This document shows positions 14,571 through 21,566 of a stretch of DNA of 64,000 nucleotides, piece after piece. This DNA comes from Pseudomonas sp. GM74 (GTDB lineage: Bacteria > Pseudomonadota > Gammaproteobacteria > Pseudomonadales > Pseudomonadaceae): positions 62,001 through 126,000 of the forward strand of contig NZ_AKJG01000044.1 of assembly GCF_000282455.1 (NCBI RefSeq), given 5' to 3'. The translations under genes were made by a program, and so were the position numbers. The notes beneath the pieces were generated by a model. It was not told the DNA's origin. It saw only the letters and a list, made by a program, of their open reading frames with translations, and did not search any database. Position 1 is the stretch's first letter, and every line of letters begins with the position of its first letter.

Positions 14571-15440
14571 ATGCCCCGCACCCTTGTTTCTGACTGGAAA
14601 CGTGTCGCCACCAGCGGCAAAACCGTTGATGGCCGAACCATCGAAGCCCAGGACTTGCGCGACATGGCCAGCGCTTACGATCCGACCACCTACACCGCGA
14701 CCATCTGGTACGAACACATTCGCTACTTTGGCAGCCTGGGCACTGTCGCCGAGGTGAAAGCCGAAAATATCAGCGGCGGCAAAGTGGCCCTGTTCGCCAG
14801 GCTCCAGCCCAACGACCGCCTGTTGAGCCTGAACAAAGACGGCCAGAAGCTGTTCACCAGCGTGGAGATTCAGCCGAACTTCGCCGACACCGGCAAACCC
14901 TATCTGCGCGGCATGGCGGTGACCGATGACCCGGCCAGCCTCGGTACCGAGGCATTGCACTTTTGTCGTCGAGCCGAGGCCGGCAACCACTTTGCCAACC
15001 TGGAACCCCTTGACGACCTGACCACGGGCAACAGCGACGAGGCTGTGGCCCTGTCGTTCTTCGCCCGTGCGTTCGCCGCCATCCTGGGCAAAGGCGGTTT
15101 CGAAGCCCCCGCACACCTCACAGAAGAGAACACTCCTATGGATCAAACAACCGTGCAGGCATTTGCCGCAGCGGTGGACAAACTCGGCACCGTGGCCACC
15201 AGCCTGGAAACGAGCGCCGCCACCTTTGCCACGCAGAAGCCGAACGAGCCAGACACCGCGCTCACCACTGACAAGACGGGCGATCAGCCCACCGGCATCA
15301 CCGTCGAACAGTTCAACAGCCTGAAGGGCTCGCTGGACTCGCTCGCCGAAAAATTCAACACCGCGTTGAATCACGGCAAGGGGCAGGAGCTGCCCCACAC
15401 CACCGGTGCCGTGAGTGACCAGCCAGAGGGCATCTACTGA
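14571..15440 (+). CDS. Capsid scaffolding protease (P2 gpO family)
   Basis: This 289-residue protein directs prohead assembly and cleaves the capsid proteins. The N-terminal half carries the GPO-type protease fold: the WYEHIRYFG histidine segment (about residues 48-56), LFTSVEIQPNFADTGKPYL with the serine (around 100-118), then a linker. The C-terminal half is a helical scaffold (residues 190-280, rich in Ala/Leu/Lys). It opens the rightward late operon; its stop overlaps the major capsid start (TGATG). Confidence 0.92.
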   Translation: MPRTLVSDWKRVATSGKTVDGRTIEAQDLRDMASAYDPTTYTATIWYEHIRYFGSLGTVAEVKAENISGGKVALFARLQPNDRLLSLNKDGQKLFTSVEIQPNFADTGKPYLRGMAVTDDPASLGTEALHFCRRAEAGNHFANLEPLDDLTTGNSDEAVALSFFARAFAAILGKGGFEAPAHLTEENTPMDQTTVQAFAAAVDKLGTVATSLETSAATFATQKPNEPDTALTTDKTGDQPTGITVEQFNSLKGSLDSLAEKFNTALNHGKGQELPHTTGAVSDQPEGIY

Positions 15441-16486
15441 TGAAGCTTAGCGATAATGCCCGCTTGAAATTCAGCACCCTGGCCCTGGCGATTGCATCGA
15501 CCTATGCCGTGGCCTCGGTCCATGAAGAGTTCAACGTCACGCCGACCCATGCGCAGACCTTGAATGAAAAAATCACCCTGAGTTCGGCTTTCCTGCAACG
15601 CATCAACGTGTTGCCAGTGACCGAGATCAAGGGCGAAAAAGTCATGATCGGGGTCAACGGCACCGTCACGGGTCGTATCAATACGGCCACCAATGACCGG
15701 GTCGCCCGTGACGTGCTGGGACTCGATGGCAATGGTTACGAGCTGTTCGATACCCAAAGCGACGTGGCGCTCAAATACGCCACCATCGATGCCTGGTCCA
15801 AGTTCCCCGAATTTGCGCAGAAGTACGCCGCTGCCGTGCAGAAGCAGATCGGCCTCGACCGCATCATGATCGGCTGGAACGGAACCAGCGTTGCTCCGAA
15901 CACCGACCGCACAGCCAATCCGTTGTTGCAGGACGTCAACAAAGGCTGGATGCAGATCGTTCGCGAGCAAGCCCCGCAACAGATCCTGGTCGAGGGTGCG
16001 ACAGCTGGAAAAATCCAGATCGGTGTCGGCGGCGATTACGCCAACCTGGACGCCCTGGTCTTCGACGTCTCGTTGATGATCGACGAGGAGTTCCGCGACG
16101 GTGGCGACCTGGTTGCCATTATCGGGCGCGACCTGCTGGCCTACGACAAGGGCAAGCTGTATGCCGCTCAAGGCGACAAGCCGACCGAAAAAGAACGCAT
16201 CGAGATGGCCCAGGTGATCGCCACCTATGGCGGCCTGCCGTCGTTCACCTGCCCGCATTTTCCAAGCAAGGGCGTGGTGGTCACCAGCTGGGACAACCTG
16301 TCGATCTATTTCCAGGACAGCAGCTGGCGCCGCCAGATCATCCAGAACCCGAAACGCTCGCAGGTTGAAGACTACAACGCGCGCAACGAGGGCTATGTGG
16401 TCGAGCAACTGGGCAAGTTCGCCGGCATCGAAGCGGCCAACGTTGAGTTCGTCACTGTCACAGTGCCGGAGCCACCTGCGCCATGA
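15440..16486 (+). CDS. Major capsid protein (P2 gpN family)
   Basis: The 348-residue capsid precursor has P2 gpN features: an N-terminal helical stretch ending near residue 30 (VHEEFNVTPTHAQTL) that in P2 is removed by the O protease, followed by ITLSSAFLQRINVLPVTEIKGEKV. Conserved segments include KYATIDAWSKFPEFAQKY, the RIMIGWNGTS motif and FSRD-like IGRDLLAYDKG. Length matches P2 gpN (357). It overlaps both neighbours by a few bases, implying translational coupling. Confidence 0.93.
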   Translation: MKLSDNARLKFSTLALAIASTYAVASVHEEFNVTPTHAQTLNEKITLSSAFLQRINVLPVTEIKGEKVMIGVNGTVTGRINTATNDRVARDVLGLDGNGYELFDTQSDVALKYATIDAWSKFPEFAQKYAAAVQKQIGLDRIMIGWNGTSVAPNTDRTANPLLQDVNKGWMQIVREQAPQQILVEGATAGKIQIGVGGDYANLDALVFDVSLMIDEEFRDGGDLVAIIGRDLLAYDKGKLYAAQGDKPTEKERIEMAQVIATYGGLPSFTCPHFPSKGVVVTSWDNLSIYFQDSSWRRQIIQNPKRSQVEDYNARNEGYVVEQLGKFAGIEAANVEFVTVTVPEPPAP

Positions 16487-17250
16487 GCCTCGCCCTCAAT
16501 CACAAAAAGCGCCTGCTTGAGCAGGGGCCGATAACCGACCCAAAACCCTACACCTCGGCCACGGCCTTGGCGGGACCGGCCAACGCTCAAAAACACCTGG
16601 CGTTGATGAACGCGGCGCTGGCCGAGGATTGCGGCCGGCTGTCGGAGCTGAACTCGCTGGAGGCTCGCCAGCGCTTGAAGCGCGACGAGCTGTTGCCCAA
16701 GTACCTGGTGTACGTGCAGCGCTACCGCGAATCCGGTCTGAACCACCCGAACCTGGTGCTGATGCAGGTCCTGGTCTGGCTGTTTGACACCGAGCAGTTC
16801 GAGCAGGCCCTGGAGCTGGCGGACTTTGCCATCGAGCAGGGTCAGGCCATGCCGGAGCGCTTCCGCCGCGATATTCCCACCTTTGTGGGTGACACGATGG
16901 TCGAGTGGGCCGAGGCGCAGCACAAAGCCCAGCGCAACCCGGAACCGTACCTGTCGCAGCTGTTGTTGCGTGTGGACGGTCAGTGGCCAGGCCACCGCGA
17001 TCCTCGTGATGGCGACCCACGCGAGCTGCCGGCACCGGCGGCCTCGTGGGAGCTGTTCGAGAAGATCCCGGCGCGCTACCACAAGCTGCTGGGCATCCTC
17101 GCCATGGAAGACAAGCGCTGGGCCAAAGCCTGCGCGCACTTTTACCGGGCCAATGAGCTGTATCCCGAGATCGGTGTAAAGACCCGGATGGATGAGGCCA
17201 GCAAAGCCCTGCGCAAGCAGGAAGCCGACGAAAAGTCCGGTACCGAATAA
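16483..17250 (+). CDS. Terminase small (endonuclease) subunit (P2 gpM family)
   Basis: The 255-residue protein is the small terminase subunit that recognises cos. It begins with a short basic segment (MSLALNHKKRLLEQG), then helical repeats around LAEDCGRLSELNSLEARQRLKRDELLPKYL and WLFDTEQFEQALELADFAI. The C-terminal part HYRANELYPEIGVKTRMDEA-like segment resembles the tail of gpM. It starts within the stop codon of the capsid gene. A 109-base gap with a small CCCCC-AGC-GGGGG hairpin (17261-17273) follows. Confidence 0.9.
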   Translation: MSLALNHKKRLLEQGPITDPKPYTSATALAGPANAQKHLALMNAALAEDCGRLSELNSLEARQRLKRDELLPKYLVYVQRYRESGLNHPNLVLMQVLVWLFDTEQFEQALELADFAIEQGQAMPERFRRDIPTFVGDTMVEWAEAQHKAQRNPEPYLSQLLLRVDGQWPGHRDPRDGDPRELPAPAASWELFEKIPARYHKLLGILAMEDKRWAKACAHFYRANELYPEIGVKTRMDEASKALRKQEADEKSGTE

Positions 17251-17359
17251 ACGACTAACCCCCCCAGCGGGGGCCTGCCGAGGTGAAGGCCCTGTGCCAA
17301 CCGCCTAACGCAGTCACCCCCGCATCTATTCCGTAACAGCCCACCGAGGAGGTCAGCAC

Positions 17360-17812
17360 ATGAGTTTTGGCGGCAAGCCGACCACCCTGGTGGATTGCAC
17401 AATACCCAACGACGGTTTTTGGCCGGACCTTGAGCTGGCCGAATTCCAGGCGTCCTATCGTCTGCCGGCGGAGTACTTGCCGGAGATGATGGTCGAGGGG
17501 CTGACGCTCGCCATGGGTGAAGTCAACCTGGACCTGGCCAAGCGAAAAGCTGAATGGCAGGACATGGGCTACAAGTACCTGGAAGGCTCCGGCATGGAGC
17601 TGGAAAGCTTCTACCTGGCCAGCTACCGGCGTGCCGCGTACTGCCGCGCCAAGTCCTTTTTGCTCCAGCAGTTCGCCACGGTCAACCGCCGCGAGAGCGC
17701 CGAGAACCTGGGCAAAGAAGCCCCGGAACGACATGAGCTTTTTCTGTCCTACAGCCAGCAGTCCGTGCGCGTTCTGCAAGGCCGTGGGCGTGTCACCGCG
17801 GAACTGCTCTGA
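17360..17812 (+). CDS. Head completion/stabilisation protein (P2 gpL family)
   Basis: The 150-residue protein seals the head after packaging. GGKPTTLVDCTIPNDGFWPDL near the start and SYRLPAEYLPEMMVEGL are typical of gpL proteins. An alpha-helical C-terminus (YRRAAYCRAKSFLLQQFATV) follows. A clear AGGAGG ribosome site lies before the ATG. The stop overlaps the next start (TGATGG). In P2 the next genes would be X, Y and K plus lysis genes; here the tail completion gene follows directly, so the lysis block is missing. Confidence 0.9.
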   Translation: MSFGGKPTTLVDCTIPNDGFWPDLELAEFQASYRLPAEYLPEMMVEGLTLAMGEVNLDLAKRKAEWQDMGYKYLEGSGMELESFYLASYRRAAYCRAKSFLLQQFATVNRRESAENLGKEAPERHELFLSYSQQSVRVLQGRGRVTAELL

Positions 17813-18258
17813 TGGAAAAGCTCCGTGCCCTGACCAAGTACCTGATCGAACATCGCGTGGTGGTCGCCGAGCAGCTGGAAAGTTGCGCGGAACAGGTCAA
17901 CTTGACGCTGGTCTGGAAGCCTGAAGAACTCGGCTTGCACATGGGCGACATGCGTTACCGCGCTGTGATCTTCCTGGAGCGTTTTACCGAGCAACCGGCG
18001 CGGCTGATGGCCTTGCTGGGCACCTGGTTGGTGAACAACGATCCCGACCGCCACCTGGATGAACTGCCGGCGCCGACCTTCGATATTGAACAGATGGACC
18101 CGGATGCGTCGGACGTGGAAATCACGGTCGAATTTATCGAACCGCTGCACCTGACCGAGTCGCCGGACGGCGAGTTCGAGGCCTTCGGGACCACCTGGGC
18201 CCTCGAACCGTTCGACCTCTGGATTGCTGAGCGCGGTGAGGTGCTGTATGGCGCGTAA
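17812..18258 (+). CDS. Tail completion protein (P2 gpR family)
   Basis: The 148-residue protein begins MEKLRALTKYLIEH, as gpR proteins do, and contains LVWKPEELGLHMGDMRYRAVIFLE. In P2, R and S are needed to finish the tail and join it to the head. The acidic C-terminal half (IEQMDPDASDVEITVEFIEPL) forms the beta part. It is coupled to gpL upstream and overlaps gpS downstream by 11 bases. Confidence 0.88.
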   Translation: MEKLRALTKYLIEHRVVVAEQLESCAEQVNLTLVWKPEELGLHMGDMRYRAVIFLERFTEQPARLMALLGTWLVNNDPDRHLDELPAPTFDIEQMDPDASDVEITVEFIEPLHLTESPDGEFEAFGTTWALEPFDLWIAERGEVLYGA

Positions 18259-18940
18259 ACAAGCCATCAGCCTGACCGTCGAGGGCATGCTGGATGTTCA
18301 AACCCAGCTGGCCATGCTCAGCCTGCCGCCCAAATTACAAGCGCGCTTGATGAACCGCGTTGGCCTGCGTCTGCGTAGCCAATGGCGGCAACGCGTGCGC
18401 AAACAGAGCGACCTGAACGACAGCCCATTCCAGCCTCGCAAGTTTCGCAAGCAAGGGCAGAAGAAACGCATGCTCACCGGCCTGGCCAAACGAATGGGCG
18501 TCAAGCGCCTGGTCGGTAACGCCGCTGAGGTGGGTTGGGGCAACGCCAAAACCGCCATGATCGCCAGCGTTCATAACGCCGGCATGACCCTGCGTGGTGG
18601 TGCTGACCAACTGAGCCGGCAAAAGGGCAAAAACACCCTCATGGCCACCCGTTTTCAGGCCAAACGCCTGCGGGTGCTGGGCTACAAACGTGCCGTTCAG
18701 AACCCGGACAAAAAGCGCCGCAAACCCCGCTTTATGCGACCCGGTGTGGCGTGGATCGAGGCGAACCTGAGCTACGACCAGGCCGGCCTGTTGATCCGTT
18801 TACTCAAGGGCGACGACCCCGGCCCGGCGAAGTGGGACATCAAACTCCCAGGCCGCGAATTCTTCGGCATCGCCAACCAGCAAGAGGTCAACGAGCTGGT
18901 GACCTACCTCATTCCACAAATCCTTAATTCACCGCGATAG
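18248..18940 (+). CDS. Virion morphogenesis / tail completion protein (gpS family)
   Basis: The 230-residue basic protein starts MARKQAISLTVEGML. It has the phage virion morphogenesis signature: LMNRVGLRLRSQWRQRVRKQ, PFQPRKFRKQGQKKRMLTGLAKR and a VHNAGM segment. Its high Lys/Arg content is usual for the family. I use the ATG at 18248, which overlaps the gpR stop; the open frame starts eight codons earlier but with no ribosome site. It ends 11 bases before the sheath gene. Confidence 0.88.
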   Translation: MARKQAISLTVEGMLDVQTQLAMLSLPPKLQARLMNRVGLRLRSQWRQRVRKQSDLNDSPFQPRKFRKQGQKKRMLTGLAKRMGVKRLVGNAAEVGWGNAKTAMIASVHNAGMTLRGGADQLSRQKGKNTLMATRFQAKRLRVLGYKRAVQNPDKKRRKPRFMRPGVAWIEANLSYDQAGLLIRLLKGDDPGPAKWDIKLPGREFFGIANQQEVNELVTYLIPQILNSPR

Positions 18941-18951
18941 AGGCCCCTTCC

Positions 18952-20196
18952 ATGGCTCTTGGCAAAGTAAGTGTCAACAACCTGAACCTCGGCCAAGGCC
19001 CGGTGACGGAGATCGAGCGTTACTTTCTGTTCATCGGTCCGGCGTCCGCCAACGTCGGCGAGCTGGTCGCGCTCAATACCCAAAGCGACCTCGATGTCGA
19101 ACTGGGGGTCGATGCCTCCGATCTGAAAACCCAGATTGCCGCCGCGCAATTGAATGGCGGTGACCGCTGGGCCTGTATGGCGGCCCCGATTGCCCCGGAC
19201 GGTGACTGGGCCGAAGCCCTGGACAAAGCCCAGCAAGCCGGTGTTTCGGTGGAAGGCGTGATCATCACCACGCCGGTGACCACCGGTGCCGAGCTAACGG
19301 CGATGCAAGACAAAGCGACGGAAATTACCAACGTGTACGGGCGCCGCGTGTTCTTCATGGCCGCCACCAGGGGCATCGACATTACTCCGGAGCCGGAGCC
19401 CCCGTTGAAAACTGCCGCTGCGTCCAAGGACCCGGACACCTCCGCGAAAAGCCCACGTGCGACGCCCAAGGCGGTTCAAACCACCGAAGGGGAAACACCG
19501 GCCCCGCGTATCCCTGAAGACTGGTCGACCTACCTGACAGCCCAGCGCGCTATCACCGCCGGCGTGGCCGCTCAACGGGTCATGGTCGTGCCGCAACTGC
19601 ACGGCAATGACCAGGGCGTGTTGGCCGGCCGTCTGGCCAATGCCATTGTCAGCATTGCCGACAGTCCGATGCGGGTTGCCTCCGGCCCGTTGCAGGGTTT
19701 GGGGCCGGTGCCCGTCGATGCCGCCGGCGTGCCATTGCCGGGCAGCGTGCGCGCCGAGTTGGATAAGGCCCGTTTTTCCGTGTCGCAAACCTACCCGGAT
19801 TACCCGGGTGTGTTCTGGGCCGACGGCAATACGTTGGACGCACCAGGCTCCGACTTTCAGGTGATCGAGTACCTGCGCATCGTGGACAAGGCCTCACGCC
19901 GCATCCAGGTGCTCCTGATCCAGCGGGTCGCGGATCGCCGGTTGAACAACACGCCCAACAGCATGGCTACTGCCACCTCGGCATTCATGCGCCCGCTGCG
20001 CGACATGGCGCGCTCCGTCACGGTGAACGGCCAAGTGCAGCCCGGCGAGATCGAATCGCCCAAAGACGGTGACGTGACCATCTTCTGGAAGAGCAAAACA
20101 GCCGTGGAAATCTACTTCACGGTGACCCCTTACAACTGCCCGAAAGACCTGACGGCATACATCGCCCTGGACCTGTCCAACGGCGAAGAGGAGTAA
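18952..20196 (+). CDS. Contractile tail sheath protein (DUF2586 family)
   Basis: At 414 residues this is the sheath-like protein of the DUF2586 group, used in place of P2 FI by K139/Kappa-like and related myophages. Visible features are MALGKVSVNNLNLGQGP at the start and a Rossmann-like GVIITTPVTTGAELTAM region (about residues 100-120). A low-complexity linker with Pro/Thr/Lys lies at about 145-190, and the C-terminal domain has FSVSQTYPDYPGVFWADGN and VIEYLRIVDKASRR, typical of sheath C-termini. It directly precedes the tube gene, as in all contractile tails. Confidence 0.85.
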   Translation: MALGKVSVNNLNLGQGPVTEIERYFLFIGPASANVGELVALNTQSDLDVELGVDASDLKTQIAAAQLNGGDRWACMAAPIAPDGDWAEALDKAQQAGVSVEGVIITTPVTTGAELTAMQDKATEITNVYGRRVFFMAATRGIDITPEPEPPLKTAAASKDPDTSAKSPRATPKAVQTTEGETPAPRIPEDWSTYLTAQRAITAGVAAQRVMVVPQLHGNDQGVLAGRLANAIVSIADSPMRVASGPLQGLGPVPVDAAGVPLPGSVRAELDKARFSVSQTYPDYPGVFWADGNTLDAPGSDFQVIEYLRIVDKASRRIQVLLIQRVADRRLNNTPNSMATATSAFMRPLRDMARSVTVNGQVQPGEIESPKDGDVTIFWKSKTAVEIYFTVTPYNCPKDLTAYIALDLSNGEEE

Positions 20197-20199
20197 CCC

Positions 20200-20655
20200 A
20201 TGGGTGCGCGCATTGGCGGCAAAAACTTCGATGTGAACATTGGCGATCTGCAAATTCACGTCGAAAAAATCAGCCTGGACATCACCGACAACACCGCCGT
20301 AGCCCAAACCGGCGGTGTTCCGGACGGCCATGTGGACGGCGACGTGTCGGCCAGCGGCGAGATGGAGCTGGACAGCGGCAACTTCTCCTTGCTGATCGAC
20401 GCCGCCCGCCAGGCGGGCAGCTTCCGAGCCCTGGAACCCTTCGACAGCGTGTTCTTTGCCAAGACCCCCAGCGAGGAGCTGCGGGTGGAGGCCTTCGGCC
20501 TGAAGCTGAAGGTATCCAACCTGCTCGACATCGATCCGAAGGGTGGCGAAAAGAGCGTGCACAAGGTGCCGTTCGACGTCACGTCCCCCGACTTTATCCG
20601 CATCAACGGCGTGCCGTATCTCGATCCGAGCGAGATTGAAGGCCTACTCGGATGA
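20200..20655 (+). CDS. Tail tube protein (DUF2597 family)
   Basis: The 151-residue protein begins MGARIGGKNFDVNIGDLQI and is beta-rich (VEKISLDITDNTAVAQTGG, DGDVSASGEMELDSGNF), matching the DUF2597 tube-like family. It forms the inner tube through which DNA passes. The gene lies three bases after the sheath gene. Its TGA stop overlaps the start of a 43-residue membrane protein gene (ATGA). Confidence 0.85.
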   Translation: MGARIGGKNFDVNIGDLQIHVEKISLDITDNTAVAQTGGVPDGHVDGDVSASGEMELDSGNFSLLIDAARQAGSFRALEPFDSVFFAKTPSEELRVEAFGLKLKVSNLLDIDPKGGEKSVHKVPFDVTSPDFIRINGVPYLDPSEIEGLLG

Positions 20656-20783
20656 GCAAATTCGACATGTGGCTGGCTCGTATCAGCTGGTCACTCAGCA
20701 TTTTGGTTTTACTGGTCTGGCTCGCCAATGGCGCCTGGGACCTGGCACTCAATTACGACCTGACCAGCTGCACGTTTGGCTAA
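20652..20783 (+). CDS. Very small membrane protein (43 aa)
   Basis: The frame MSKFDMWLARISWSLSILVL continues through LVWLANGAWDLALNYD and ends TSCTFG. One transmembrane helix spans about residues 10-30. The ATG overlaps the tube stop by four bases, so it is translationally coupled. Position between tube and chaperone and the single helix would suit a holin-like or tail-associated role, but neither is proven. Confidence 0.65.
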   Translation: MSKFDMWLARISWSLSILVLLVWLANGAWDLALNYDLTSCTFG

Positions 20784-20829
20784 GACGGCGTGCCGCTCGC
20801 ATGTGCGGCCCTGATAACTGGAGACGTTG

Positions 20830-21081
20830 ATGGACCTTTCACCCGCCAGCGTCAGCGTGATGCTGCTGCTCACTGACTTGCTGGTGACCGGTGTACTGGG
20901 CTTCCAGGTGTACCTGTTCCGGCAAATCAGCTTTGCCCGCCGGGAACACCTGGAGTTCCGCATCAAGATCGCCGAGGAGTACGTGCGCAATGAGCACCTG
21001 GACAAGGCGCTGAGCAAGCTGGAAGAGAACCTGGAGCGGCGTCTGACCGCACTTTTAAGCACTTCAAATAAACGGAACTGA
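20830..21081 (+). CDS. Small protein with N-terminal membrane helix and coiled coil
   Basis: The 83-residue product has a hydrophobic N-terminus (VMLLLTDLLVTGVLGFQVYLF, residues 10-30). A highly charged helix follows (REHLEFRIKIAEEYV...DKALSKLEENLERRL), a layout seen in spanin-like or holin-associated phage proteins. TGGAGA precedes the ATG. It ends three bases before the tail chaperone gene. If this prophage has a lysis function, this gene and the 43-residue one upstream are the only candidates within the late operon. Confidence 0.65.
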   Translation: MDLSPASVSVMLLLTDLLVTGVLGFQVYLFRQISFARREHLEFRIKIAEEYVRNEHLDKALSKLEENLERRLTALLSTSNKRN

Positions 21082-21084
21082 GCA

Positions 21085-21372
21085 ATGAGCGAACGACGCG
21101 AAATCACCCTGGAAGTCGGCGACAACGAATTCACTTTTGCCCTGGACCCGGTGGACGTGAGCAAGTACTTCAACCACCTGACGCCGAGCAACAAGGTGGC
21201 ACCGGCCAACAATCTGCTGACCCAAACCGTCAAGCAGGAACAGTTGGCCAGCCTGCGCCCGCTGCTGGCCAATCCGGTGATTACCCTGCAACTGGCCGGC
21301 GCACTGCTGGAGGAATACACCCCGGACATTGAGATCAACGTAAAAAAGCGCTCGCCCGCGCCGAGCGCTTAA
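21085..21372 (+). CDS. Tail assembly chaperone, short form (gpE-like)
   Basis: The 95-residue zero-frame product starts MSERREITLEVGDNEFTF and has the chaperone pattern of a small beta domain followed by helices (LLTQTVKQEQLASLRPLL). It helps load the tape measure during tail assembly. Near its 3' end lies an A AAA AAG slippery heptamer (21342-21348) that allows ribosomes to shift to the -1 frame and make a longer form ending at 21536. Both forms are normal in long-tailed phages, usually at an unequal ratio. Confidence 0.85.
   Translation: MSERREITLEVGDNEFTFALDPVDVSKYFNHLTPSNKVAPANNLLTQTVKQEQLASLRPLLANPVITLQLAGALLEEYTPDIEINVKKRSPAPSA
21342..21369 (+). promoter_or_regulatory. Programmed -1 ribosomal frameshift signal
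   Basis: The heptamer AAAAAAG reads as A_AAA_AAG in the chaperone frame, the most efficient slippery sequence in enteric bacteria. It is followed at once by a perfect hairpin, AGCGCTCG / CGAGCGCT with a seven-base loop (21347-21369). The -1 frame after it stays open for 62 codons and encodes sensible protein. The hairpin is closer to the slip site than usual. Confidence 0.8.
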
Positions 21373-21536
21373 ACGAAAACGCCCTGGGCCAGCTGATGGC
21401 CCTGGTCGACCGCTGGCTACCGGGTGAAGAGCCGACCACGGACAACATGGGCACCGCCAAGTGGCTGGACGACCAGTACTGGAGCCGTATGGAAATCGCC
21501 ATCGCCAACGGCATTTCCCGGGCGTTCAAAGGGTAA
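21348..21536 (+). CDS. Tail assembly chaperone, -1 frameshift extension (gpE'-like)
   Basis: After slippage the frame continues GCG CTC..., giving ALARAERLNENALGQLMALV and ending in YWSRMEIAIANGISRAFKG. The fused protein would be about 150 residues, near P2 gpE+E' (142). There is no independent start with a ribosome site, and the segment begins inside the upstream gene, so it only makes sense as a fusion. The tape measure gene follows 30 bases later, the invariable order in long-tailed phages. Confidence 0.78.
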   Translation, partial: ALARAERLNENALGQLMALVDRWLPGEEPTTDNMGTAKWLDDQYWSRMEIAIANGISRAFKG

Positions 21537-21566
21537 CCGGCCAGCACCTGGTCAACGGAGAGTTTC

